This document shows, in pieces, positions 46,817 to 55,353 of a DNA stretch of 64,000 bases. The position numbers and the translations under genes are program-made. How positions within the stretch are numbered: the first letter of the stretch is position 1; each line of letters begins with the position of its first letter. Source of the stretch: Oscillospiraceae bacterium (GTDB lineage: Bacteria; Bacillota; Clostridia; Oscillospirales; Ruminococcaceae); NCBI GenBank assembly GCA_018110825.1, contig JAGBCL010000095.1, forward strand, positions 62,001 through 126,000. Reading direction: 5' to 3'. The notes under the pieces are model-generated. The model searched no databases. It was not told the DNA's origin and worked only from the letters and a program-made list of their open reading frames with translations.

Positions 46817-48433
46817 CTATTTACTTTTTTTGCCCCAAGAACGTCCAAATAATTCTCTGCCATTTGGGGCTAATTCTAAGATGGAATAATTATCTAACAG
46901 TTTTGCCGTTTTTTCGCTGTATGATTCTTGCTTATCCAAAGCAATAATTGTTTGCTTACCACAATCTATATATTGATTCATTATATTTTCAATTGCATCA
47001 TCAGATATTTGCTTCAAAACCACTGAATCATGAACAAGTATAGGCAGATTTGTTAAATGCATTATTGAAAGATCGAATACGACTAAACCTTTATAGGCTA
47101 TCCCTGTTCCAGTATCATTTGGGGTAGTAAAAAGATAATCGGAATCTGAAAAGTGAAGTAAAGGAGAATTATATTCCTCTTTATATAATGTGGCATTAAT
47201 TTGTTCCATTTCATTATTAATTAATTTTTCAATTATACCTAATTGTTCTTTTTTTGCAATTAACAGCCTATCTTCATCTTGCTTTTTTTGTGATTTTAGT
47301 TCCTGCGATTTTAAAAAGGCGTTATTATCTCTTTTCATCTTATCGATACTTTTCAAAGCATCAGAATGTTGCTGTAATATAATTTTAGATAACTTTGGAT
47401 TTTGAATTAATTCTTTTAGCTGTGTTTCGTAATTATCTACGATAGAATTATACTCCTCAATTGCATTATAGAGTTTTCGTCTTTCAGATGCTAGTTCCTT
47501 CTTGAATATAGATGATATTTTTTTGTGAAATGATTCAATCTCACTAATGTGTTTCAAATTGGCTTGTGGAAAATACTTTAATAACTCATTATATGTTTCA
47601 GTTGTATTGGAAAATTGGTATTCTCCATTTTCGTTAATTGTGCGCAATTTGCTATATAAACCACTGCGCAGTCTTTTAGCTCTTGATAATTCGGATTTAA
47701 TTTGAATAGCTCTTTCAGAGGCTGCGGCATCAACATCAAGTAATCCATGCTCTAATCCTGATGAAAGTTCCTTAATCTCTAACTCAAGTCGTTCAATTTC
47801 TTTAATGTTTTTCTGGTACTGTCGTTTACCAATTTTGGAAACAAACTCCAATGATTGTGCCTTGTTGAATGTTTGTAGAGCTTCTTTTGATAAATCAGAT
47901 TGATTTTCTAATTCTGCTATTGTTTTATATCTATTAAATAATTTTAATAATGTTATAACAGACTTATTGTTTGATTCTTTTGGTATATAATGGAGCGGTC
48001 TTTTTTCATTGCAATTTTCTTTTCCGTACACTCTTATATAGCGCCCAACTGCATCTCTGAAGCTTAAAAATGGTAAATTTAAATTATATTTATTTGAAAT
48101 CTATTCGCAATATTCCGCTAGTGATATTGCTTGTTGTTTTTCATAGTTTTCATTGCAAATCCATACAACAGAGCTTTCAAAATTGTTGCGACAAAAATAA
48201 AAAGAGTCCTCGTCAAAAATGAATTTAAAATAAATATCATGCGAACCGATATTATTTAAGATATCTATCGCCTTTGAATATGTATTTCCGCCAAATACAA
48301 AGTCGACAACAAGTAAAAATGTTGACTTGCCAATAGAATTATCTCCGGTGTTTGTTCCTAATACTACATTTAAATTATTACTAAAAGTAATTTTCTTTTG
48401 ATAGAATTCCTCACAATAAATTTCAGATAACAT
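46817..48433 (-). pseudogene. DUF2326 ABC-type ATPase of ABC-3C system, in-frame TAG
   Basis: This is an SMC/ABC-like ATPase. The N-terminal segment has Walker A GTNTGDNSIGKST (about 26-38). Codon 111 is TAG (48101-48103). The same frame continues ISNKYNLNLPFLSFRDAVGR then YIRVYGKENCNEKRPL, the typical link to the DUF2326 region, with long coiled coils and a C-terminal lobe (VFDLSIMHLTNLPILVHDS). Total frame 538 codons. The downstream part could start at GTG 48031, but without the P-loop. By family it is the ATPase of a three-component conflict system. GGAGG supports the start. Confidence 0.82.
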
Positions 48434-48650
48434 AATGCAACACCTCCAAATTATCATTGTATTCCAACTTGTTTAAAGCAAATAAACAACCTATAGCATC
48501 TATAAATTCTGCAGTATCGGAAAAATGCTGATTGGTATAACGATATAATTCTGATATAGAAGTATCCTTTTCACTTAAAACTTCAAGAATCACCACAAAC
48601 TTGCTTATTATGCTTTCTTGATATGAAGTTACTTTACTCGGTAATTTCAT
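48423..48650 (-). CDS. ABC-three-component middle component (MC)
   Basis: This is a 75-residue protein (KLPSKVTSYQESIISKFVVI, then DAIGCLFALNKLEYN) of the size and position of the 'middle component' in ABC-3C systems. It overlaps both neighbours: its start lies inside the HNH gene and its end inside the ATPase gene. The ATG at 48650 has GAGGTG upstream. Assignment rests mainly on context, with a winged-helix-like pattern. Confidence 0.7.
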   Translation of the reverse strand: MKLPSKVTSYQESIISKFVVILEVLSEKDTSISELYRYTNQHFSDTAEFIDAIGCLFALNKLEYNDNLEVLHYVI

Positions 48651-49446
48651 GAAACACCTCGCAATTCTGCACAAAAAAAGAAACTACTGCTTCACAGGAT
48701 TCTAAAGAATTTGATTGGGTTTTGTGCATTATCCATTCAACAATCTTTGAAAACACAAGAGTTTTATCTTGAGAAATTGAATCCATTTTTATAAAGCAAC
48801 TTCTCATTTGCTCGGAAAGCACTTGTAAATGAAATCCATTTTTACCATCTAGTTTTCTGAATGATTCCCTGATATATGGGTAAAAAGTTAACACATAATT
48901 AGTTACCTTAGATTTAAGCAAAATTTCTTGATTAGTAAACTTATTAGCGATAGGAACAGGTTCATAATTTAATTCAGTCAAATCACTATCGGATAATGTG
49001 CTTAATTTAGAAACGACTTTGTCAATTTCAGTCTCAAGCCCTAAAGTGTTTGTTGCATCGTGTAAAGCAGTTTGTGTTAAACATCGTTTTTTAATGTTAA
49101 GCAAATGAATATAATCATCAACTGTGGTGTGATAATCCTGTGTCTGGTGACAATTTATGCAAAGAGCTATCTTGTTTTCAAAATTCTCGCAATCTATACC
49201 CAAGCGTTCCAAGTTATGCAACATATTATATTGCTCAACAGTAGGACTATTGGGATAAATATGTGCAATTTGAAATAATTTCTGATTTGCTTTCTTTTGT
49301 TTTCTTAATTGTAACTCTTTTCCACATAAAGGACAATGATAATTTACTTCTCTTAAATATAGCCGCAAATCGGAATCAGAAGGATTTTCGCGTTCCTTAT
49401 GATAAGGCTCCTTCTCTATAATTAAATTTAATTCTTCTTTTGTCAT
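48634..49446 (-). CDS. HNH nuclease fused to ABC-3C C-terminal domain
   Basis: This is a 270-residue probable effector. The N-terminal half is an HNH nuclease with a zinc site (Cys38, Cys41, Cys96, Cys99), His62 in QIAHIYP, Asn91 and His100 in CINCHQTQD. The C-terminal half (about 150-270) is helical, of the CTD type that links to the middle component and ATPase. It leads the three-gene cassette, with GGAGGAACG before the ATG. Predicted role: DNA or RNA cleavage when the ATPase senses an invader. The immediate upstream gap has an inverted repeat. Confidence 0.8.
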   Translation of the reverse strand: MTKEELNLIIEKEPYHKERENPSDSDLRLYLREVNYHCPLCGKELQLRKQKKANQKLFQIAHIYPNSPTVEQYNMLHNLERLGIDCENFENKIALCINCHQTQDYHTTVDDYIHLLNIKKRCLTQTALHDATNTLGLETEIDKVVSKLSTLSDSDLTELNYEPVPIANKFTNQEILLKSKVTNYVLTFYPYIRESFRKLDGKNGFHLQVLSEQMRSCFIKMDSISQDKTLVFSKIVEWIMHKTQSNSLESCEAVVSFFVQNCEVFHEITE

Positions 49447-49472
49447 AAGAAACGTTCCTCCAATCTGATTTA

Positions 49473-49501
49473 TTCACAACCGAATAACATATAGTTGTGA
49501 A
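49473..49501. promoter_or_regulatory. Inverted repeat in front of the HNH gene
   Basis: TTCACAAC and GTTGTGAA are separated by 13 bases, just after a TATAAT-like box read on the minus strand. It may be an operator of the cassette. Confidence 0.5.
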
Positions 49502-49575
49502 TAATTATATACGATAGTTCTCGTTCATAACCCTTTAAACGTATTATATCACTTTTGTTATTCAAAAAAGCCAAA

Positions 49576-51999
49576 TTATATTCTATCACTATATGGCAAT
49601 GATCTTATATAGTTTTCCATATATTCAAAATCAGGTTTTCCATCCTTTGTTGGAAGTTTTATGACTGATTTTTTCATCACTTCTTTTTTCCATTTTCGTC
49701 CATAATTATACTTAGGACGTTCTGCCTTAATTACAGTGGCTATAAAAAGACCAATATACTTATTTAATTCCCACCCATTTGGATAAAGCACATTAACGTC
49801 ATCTGATGCCCAAAACGGTTCGGACTGATAAAATGCCTCACCTACACTACCATTATAGTTTACAGTTATACAATTAGGTTTCCACAATTTCTCAGCTGTG
49901 ATTTTTTGTCTAACACCGTTGTTACTATCAATAGCACCTAAAAAATTATCAGAGCCTTCAATCATATCTGCTTTAGTCAATCTTTTCCCTTTTTCAATTT
50001 TAAACAACTTTCCTAATTCATACGTTTCCCAATTAAGCACATTAAGTTCAATTCTATTCGGGGTATTATTGATGTAATCAATATATTCTGGCAGAAAAGA
50101 CCAATTTCCTGATCTGAGTAAATATGCCCAGTAATCGTTACGAGTTGATATAAAGTCGGTCTCTCCTATTTTTTCATAGTCTGTTTTCATATACGCTTCG
50201 CAAAGCCATTCGTTTTTGTATGTAACGCAAGCCTTAGCGGTCAAACCATCTACGATTTCTTTCTCTCGATACAATCTTAACCATTCTTCTTTTATCGCTT
50301 CCCATTTCCCGTAAGCATCGACTCTACCAAGTTTTTTGCGTTTTACAAAACCATCATCCTTATAATACCCAAAGAATGTTGATATACTTGAATTGTGTTT
50401 GTTCTTGGCTACCCATACCATTACACAAACACAAGTACCTGCGCCTTGACCATAGAAAATATCATCTGGCATTGAAAAAACTGCCTTAAGTGTATGTTTC
50501 TGCATTAAACGTTCTCTTATATCTTTGAATTTAGCCCCGATAGCACAACTCATAGGACAAACAATAGCAACTTCTCCACCTTGGCAAATAAGTTCCAGTT
50601 CTTGCTCTAAAAATTCAAGCTCTACATGATCCTTTTGCGAATAAGGAGGATTCAGTAATCCTTTGTTGAGAACAATAGTATCTCCATTTTCATCTTTCAG
50701 ATTTTTGAATTTTTTGATGGTGTTCTTATCAAAGCAATCGCCGTGTATAATGTGTGATTTTCCATCTTTGCGCATAATCATATTTGCCAAAGCAAGTGTA
50801 TGGATATCGGAATCCTGCTCGATACCATAAAGATTATTTTTACGGATGTACTCTATATCTTCTGGCGTAGCTGCTTCCTTAAGCATTTTTCCCATAGCTG
50901 TTACAAGGAATGCACCACTACCACAGCAGATATCTACAACACGGGAATCTTTGTCAATATTAATCAAATCGGCCATAAACTCCGTTAGATGCTGTGGAGT
51001 TAACACTATACCAAGAGAGTTGCCGTCGCCAGAAGAATAGCTGATAAATTCATGATAAAATACACCAAGTGCATCAATAGTGTTGCCGACATAATCCATC
51101 ATGGGTTTGATTTTCATTTCAAGTTGGTTTATGTACCAACGCAAAGAATTATCATCCGAAAGCGGTGTTGTTCTTAATTTTATAACCGAACGAATTTCAG
51201 AAAATTTTCCTTTAATTTCGCGTATTTTATCATTTCCAATTTCGCCGTCAGACAAAACACGTTCAATCGCAGACAAGCTACTATCCAATAATGTGTTAAA
51301 GCTCGTGATTTTATCATAATCATTGCTGAAAGCTTCGTCTTGCAGTGCAATAAGAATACCTGCGATAAACAAAGGCTTAAGCTTTTCGGTCATTTTGTTT
51401 ATTCGGAGCGAATCATGAATATTTACGGCTGTTGCCTTTACTTCAGATAAACTATAAGTCTTTTGTACTTTCTCTCCACGAACCAGTTTCAAATAGTTTT
51501 CAGGCTCCAAAATAATGTTTTTGGATTTAGCTAGTTCAGAATAAGCAGTTTGGTTCTTAGCCCAGTAAAAAGCATCAACCTTAACATCTGCCTTCTTAGA
51601 ACCAGAAATTGCAACAGCTATTACATTAAAATATGATTTTAAGTATTTCGCGTAATACAACACACCATCAACCGCAAAATCCTTGGGATGACTTAGAGTA
51701 TCGCTGGTATGCTTCTTTGCTGAATTTTTGCACTCTACAACAATTACTGTGTTTAAATCGTGCTTTAATGTGATTACATATTCAGGCTTTGCCTTTCCAG
51801 GCCCTGCTGTAGAAAAGTCATCCAGTTCACAGTCTTTTGGCTTTCCTCCAGCTTTTTTGAGTGCATCATTTATATCAGAATTAGGTGTAGTTTCACCTTG
51901 AACATAAACAAAGCCAAAATTATTTTCGCCATAAGAAGAAATCTTCATTTCCTGCTCGGTGAGCTTCTCTGTGTATTTTTCAATTTTTGTATCAGCCAT
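49576..51999 (-). CDS. Single-chain type IIG restriction-modification enzyme
   Basis: This 807-residue protein combines cutting, methylation and recognition. Residues about 1-180 hold a PD-(D/E)xK-like nuclease (PEYVITLKHD, then VVECK with Glu89 and Lys91). Residues about 200-620 are an HsdM-like N6-adenine methyltransferase with VVDICCGSGAF (354-364) and NPPY (450-453). Residues about 640-807 form one HsdS-like target-recognition domain (YELGKLFKIEKGKRLTKADM). One TRD suggests a short asymmetric site. It starts 41 bases after the ATPase gene, so they may share a transcript. Confidence 0.88.
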   Translation of the reverse strand: MADTKIEKYTEKLTEQEMKISSYGENNFGFVYVQGETTPNSDINDALKKAGGKPKDCELDDFSTAGPGKAKPEYVITLKHDLNTVIVVECKNSAKKHTSDTLSHPKDFAVDGVLYYAKYLKSYFNVIAVAISGSKKADVKVDAFYWAKNQTAYSELAKSKNIILEPENYLKLVRGEKVQKTYSLSEVKATAVNIHDSLRINKMTEKLKPLFIAGILIALQDEAFSNDYDKITSFNTLLDSSLSAIERVLSDGEIGNDKIREIKGKFSEIRSVIKLRTTPLSDDNSLRWYINQLEMKIKPMMDYVGNTIDALGVFYHEFISYSSGDGNSLGIVLTPQHLTEFMADLINIDKDSRVVDICCGSGAFLVTAMGKMLKEAATPEDIEYIRKNNLYGIEQDSDIHTLALANMIMRKDGKSHIIHGDCFDKNTIKKFKNLKDENGDTIVLNKGLLNPPYSQKDHVELEFLEQELELICQGGEVAIVCPMSCAIGAKFKDIRERLMQKHTLKAVFSMPDDIFYGQGAGTCVCVMVWVAKNKHNSSISTFFGYYKDDGFVKRKKLGRVDAYGKWEAIKEEWLRLYREKEIVDGLTAKACVTYKNEWLCEAYMKTDYEKIGETDFISTRNDYWAYLLRSGNWSFLPEYIDYINNTPNRIELNVLNWETYELGKLFKIEKGKRLTKADMIEGSDNFLGAIDSNNGVRQKITAEKLWKPNCITVNYNGSVGEAFYQSEPFWASDDVNVLYPNGWELNKYIGLFIATVIKAERPKYNYGRKWKKEVMKKSVIKLPTKDGKPDFEYMENYIRSLPYSDRI

Positions 52000-52040
52000 A
52001 TGTTTACTCCTTTATATAAGTGGTTTGTATCAAGTCAATT

Positions 52041-53432
52041 TTAATCAACCAGTTCCCCATAACAAACCAAGCGAACATTCCCCATCTCTTCAGCCTTGTC
52101 GATACATCCTTTTGTAAATCCCGACTTTGAGAAAAGATAGTAATGTATATTTGTATATGAGAAAAGCTTGCTTCTTTTTACAAGCGTTTCAAGCACACCA
52201 AGGTCAACCTTTTCATTTGTCCATTTGCACTCAGCGAAAAGTGCGGTATCCTTGTCCTGTTCGCCCATAAAATCAATCTCTGTCTGCTTTTTTTCAACAG
52301 GGTCATTACCCCACCAGCGTCCGAGAGAATTAAACTCTACAGGGCATTTTTCCTCAAGAAGCTGTTTCCAGAGATACTGAGTGCATATATCCTCGAAAAC
52401 CTTACCCATATAATTTGACAGATACGGCTCGATGCGTTGCTTATATACACGGTCAGTCGCGCCACGCATAATAACAGAATTATTATCAAGCACAAATCTG
52501 TACCAGAATCTGAACATATTGTCTTCGATATAATAGATTGTTTTGCGTGAATTCTTTTCACCGTATGGAGTTTCCTTCTGCACGATACCGAGATTCATAA
52601 GATTTTTGATATATGAAGTACACACATTGGTATCCTCACCAACTTTTGTGGAAATCTCCGACATCCTTGATGCGCCTGTTGCGATAGCGGTAATAATCGC
52701 TGTATAAATAGCAGGTTCACGAACTTCCTGCTTCAACAGATTAGTCGGTTCCTCAAAAAGAAATGATACTGGATTTAAATATGTGTTCTTGATATTATCT
52801 TCTACACTCAGCTTATCACTCATCTGAAGCAAATACTGCGGAGTGCCGCCTACAATTCCATATATCAAAGCCTTATCCTCAGAGGAAAAATTTTTGAAAT
52901 AACGACAGGTCTCTTCAAAATCAAAAGGGAGAATTTTCATCTGCGCAGTGCGTCTTCCGTACAGAGGTGCTTTGTAAGCTAGTACATTATCCTCCATATA
53001 TGACATTGACGAACCACAGAGAATAAGCATCATTTTTGATGTATCCTTGTATTTGTCAATCAGCATCTGCAATGTAGAAGCAAGACTTTTTGAAGAACGC
53101 GCAACATAAGGGTACTCGTCAATTACAAGTATAATACGCTCATTTTTTGACAACTCAAACACATATTCAAGTGCCGCCTGAAATGATTGAAATGATGTAT
53201 CGACAACTATGCCACTATTATATTCAATAATGCTTTTACTGAAATTTTCAAGATTCTGCTTGGCGTTGCTTTCAACGCCCATAAAATAAATAGACTTTTT
53301 GTCGCCTATAAACTCATTGATAAGTGCTGTTTTTCCTACTCTACGACGACCATATATAACTGCAAATTCAAATTTATCCGATGTATAAAGGTTATTAAGC
53401 GACTTCAATTCCTTTTCTCTTCCGATAAACAT
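52041..53432 (-). CDS. AAA ATPase with DUF234 nuclease-like tail
   Basis: This is a 463-residue P-loop ATPase of the DUF234 type. GREKEL opens the protein, Walker A is GRRRVGKTALI (about 28-38), Walker B is IILVIDEYPY. A winged helix lies at about 250-310, and the C-terminal domain has EIDFMGEQDKDTALFAECKW, a restriction-endonuclease-like pattern with Glu-x-Lys. Such proteins occur in archaea and gut bacteria with unproven roles. It has a clear promoter overlapped by a palindrome, so its dose is probably controlled. Confidence 0.85.
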   Translation of the reverse strand: MFIGREKELKSLNNLYTSDKFEFAVIYGRRRVGKTALINEFIGDKKSIYFMGVESNAKQNLENFSKSIIEYNSGIVVDTSFQSFQAALEYVFELSKNERIILVIDEYPYVARSSKSLASTLQMLIDKYKDTSKMMLILCGSSMSYMEDNVLAYKAPLYGRRTAQMKILPFDFEETCRYFKNFSSEDKALIYGIVGGTPQYLLQMSDKLSVEDNIKNTYLNPVSFLFEEPTNLLKQEVREPAIYTAIITAIATGASRMSEISTKVGEDTNVCTSYIKNLMNLGIVQKETPYGEKNSRKTIYYIEDNMFRFWYRFVLDNNSVIMRGATDRVYKQRIEPYLSNYMGKVFEDICTQYLWKQLLEEKCPVEFNSLGRWWGNDPVEKKQTEIDFMGEQDKDTALFAECKWTNEKVDLGVLETLVKRSKLFSYTNIHYYLFSKSGFTKGCIDKAEEMGNVRLVCYGELVD

Positions 53433-53459
53433 TACAACACCTCCATCTTAATTTACTAT

Positions 53460-53488
53460 ATTATATCATATATTATAGATTTAGTCAA
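53460..53488 (-). promoter_or_regulatory. Promoter of the DUF234 ATPase gene
   Basis: On the minus strand, TTGACT and TATAAT are exactly 17 bases apart, about 28 bases upstream of the ATG at 53432. Confidence 0.8.
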
Positions 53489-53513
53489 GTACGATTATGC
53501 AAATCGTGCTTGA
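53485..53513. promoter_or_regulatory. Palindromic operator over the -35 box
   Basis: TCAAGTACGAT and ATCGTGCTTGA match in 10 of 11 paired positions around a 7-base spacer, and the left half covers the -35 box. A third half-site, ATCGTGCTT, lies 10 bases further at about 53524. The remaining stretch to 53799 has A/T-rich non-coding sequence leading to the xis-like gene, in which I see no gene. Confidence 0.65.
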
Positions 53514-53799
53514 CTTTTTCTATCGTGCTTTCTGCCTTTAAAGAGCAAAAACACCAATTCCCATTCCAAGATTTTTATACAACCCTACAAACTTTTCACT
53601 TTTGGTTATAATTTCACCCTCTAAGTGACCGTAATTTATGAGAGGTGTATTTTGCGTTGAAAATTTCGCCGCTTTTTGTGCAGATATACAAACTTTCAAA
53701 AACTTACGCAAACAGACTTAAAAAATCAGCCGTTTTTGTAGGTACTTATGAAAGGGTATGACGCTCTCTCGAAAATAACGAAAAACGGAGGAAGAAATT

Positions 53800-54087
53800 A
53801 TGACAAGAAAGACAAAGCAGGAACTTATCGCTCAGATTGTTGCAATGCTCAACGCTGTTATTGAGGTTGAGAATGAACAGCAGATTACAGAGCAGAAATC
53901 ATCTGCGCCTGTTGAAATGCTGACCGTCAAAGAATGCACTGAGGCTGTGAAAGGCTTATCCGAACACACTGTCCGTCAGCTCATTGCTCAGGAAAAGATA
54001 CCGTTCATCAGAACGGGTCAGGGCAAGCGTGGTAAAATTCTCGTCAGCAAGGCTGGGCTGCTGGAATACCTGGGAGGTGTTGCCTGA
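53800..54087 (+). CDS. Excisionase-like HTH protein
   Basis: This is a 95-residue protein with a Lys-rich N-terminal helix and a C-terminal winged helix of the excisionase type (VKECTEAVKGLSEHTVRQLI, then IPFIRTGQGKRGKILVSKAG). It has CGGAGGAAG upstream and overlaps the RepA-like gene by one base (TGATG). It probably directs excision or regulates replication of element B. Confidence 0.8.
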   Translation: MTRKTKQELIAQIVAMLNAVIEVENEQQITEQKSSAPVEMLTVKECTEAVKGLSEHTVRQLIAQEKIPFIRTGQGKRGKILVSKAGLLEYLGGVA

Positions 54088-55097
54088 TGGATTACAGAGA
54101 ATATCAGAAAATGCTTGACCCTGCATATCTGAAAACCGTTTCGATGAACGAAATTTACGAAACCGTGTTTGAAAGCAGACCGCCGCTTGTTGACGGTCTG
54201 CTGTATTCGGGAACGTATCTTTTCGTCGGCGCTCCGAAGCTGGGCAAGAGCTTCTTTATGGCACAGCTTGCATATCACATCAGCACAGGTATCCCTCTTT
54301 GGAATTACCTCGTCCGCAAAGGTACCGTTCTGTATCTTGCCCTTGAGGATGATTACCGACGATTACAGGAAAGAATGTACCGTATGTTTGGAACAGAAAG
54401 CACAGACAGCCTTTTCTTTGCAACCTCTGCAAATCAGCTTGGCAATGGGCTTGACGAACAGCTTCAGGGGTTTATCCGAGAACACCCCGAAACAAGACTT
54501 ATAATCATCGACACCCTTCAGAAAGTCCGTGAAGCAGGCGGAGATAATTACAGCTACGCCAACGATTATGAGATTATCACTCGGCTCAAGCATTTTGCAG
54601 ACAGCTATGGAATATGTATGCTGCTTGTTCACCATACGCGCAAGCAGAGGTCAGAGGATAATTTTGATATGATTTCGGGAACAAACGGCTTGCTCGGTGC
54701 GGCGGACGGCGCTTTTCTTCTTCACAAGGAAAAGAGGGTCGGAAATTCCGCAGTTCTTGAAATATCGGGACGTGACCAGCAAGACCAGAAGCTGTATCTT
54801 ATCCGTAATCCTGAAACATTATGCTGGGATTTGGAACGCACCGAAACCGAGCTATGGAAAGAACCTCCCGAACCTATACTTGAAGCAATCGCTGAAATTA
54901 TTACTGCGGATAATTCTTTGTGGGAAGGCACGCCGACGCAGCTTGCCGAAATCCTTAAATCTGACATATCGCCTAATGCTCTCACAAGAAAGCTGAACGT
55001 AAATGCGGGTCGGCTGTACAACGAGTATGGCATTTCTTACACCAATAAGCATACTCACGGCGGACGTCTGATACGGCTTGCATACACCAAGCCGTGA
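54087..55097 (+). CDS. RepA-like AAA ATPase/helicase
   Basis: This is a 336-residue RecA-fold ATPase of the RSF1010 RepA/AAA_25 type. Walker A is GAPKLGKSFF (about 49-58), Walker B is RLIIIDTLQKV, and SGTNGLLGAADGAFLL follows. A short C-terminal winged region (SDISPNALTRKLN) ends it. On mobilizable elements such proteins unwind the element's origin, which would let element B replicate as a circle. Its start is coupled to the xis-like gene, and candidate origin repeats begin at its stop codon. Confidence 0.85.
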   Translation: MDYREYQKMLDPAYLKTVSMNEIYETVFESRPPLVDGLLYSGTYLFVGAPKLGKSFFMAQLAYHISTGIPLWNYLVRKGTVLYLALEDDYRRLQERMYRMFGTESTDSLFFATSANQLGNGLDEQLQGFIREHPETRLIIIDTLQKVREAGGDNYSYANDYEIITRLKHFADSYGICMLLVHHTRKQRSEDNFDMISGTNGLLGAADGAFLLHKEKRVGNSAVLEISGRDQQDQKLYLIRNPETLCWDLERTETELWKEPPEPILEAIAEIITADNSLWEGTPTQLAEILKSDISPNALTRKLNVNAGRLYNEYGISYTNKHTHGGRLIRLAYTKP

Positions 55098-55200
55098 CGA
55101 TGTGCGACGGTTGCGACGATATTTATGACAGCGGGTGCGGTACTGAAAATACCGTCACATCGTCGCATATCGTCGCAGAATGCAGAGGGTATCCCTCTGC
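55094..55200. repeat. Inverted GCGACGAT repeats, candidate replication origin
   Basis: GACGATGTGCGACGG and GTTGCGACGATAT at 55096-55123 recur inverted as CACATCGTCGC and ATATCGTCGC at 55157-55176. A perfect hairpin, GCAGAGGG/CCCTCTGC, follows at 55182-55200. This iteron-like cluster between the RepA-like and relaxase genes is a plausible origin. Confidence 0.55.
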
Positions 55201-55250
55201 TCCCCTGCGGTCTGTGACCGCTTTTCAGAGGGCTCAAGAGGAACTGCTTG

Positions 55251-55310
55251 CCCACGGACTATTTGCCTGCAAAATAGTCCTAGTGGGTTAGAACTATTCC
55301 GCAGAATAGG
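55251..55310 (+). other. Candidate oriT hairpins upstream of mobV
   Basis: A long stem has outer CCCAC/GTGGG and inner GGACTATTT/AAATAGTCC pairing (55251-55287). A second stem, CTATTC/GAATAG, lies at 55294-55309. Tandem hairpins just ahead of a MobV gene are the usual place of its nick region; the nick site itself is not defined here. Confidence 0.55.
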
Positions 55311-55353
55311 TTTGCCACTGAAAGATTCCCGAACAGAAAGGAGTGTAAAAACG

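Noticed and set aside
37481..48433. Recoded stop codons (alternative genetic code)
   Set aside because: All three stop codons occur as interruptions, and all three also end intact genes normally in the window, so no single reassignment explains them.
55180..55353. N-terminal extension of the relaxase
   Set aside because: This frame runs through the hairpins; the conserved MobV start begins at the TTG at 55354, behind a ribosome site.
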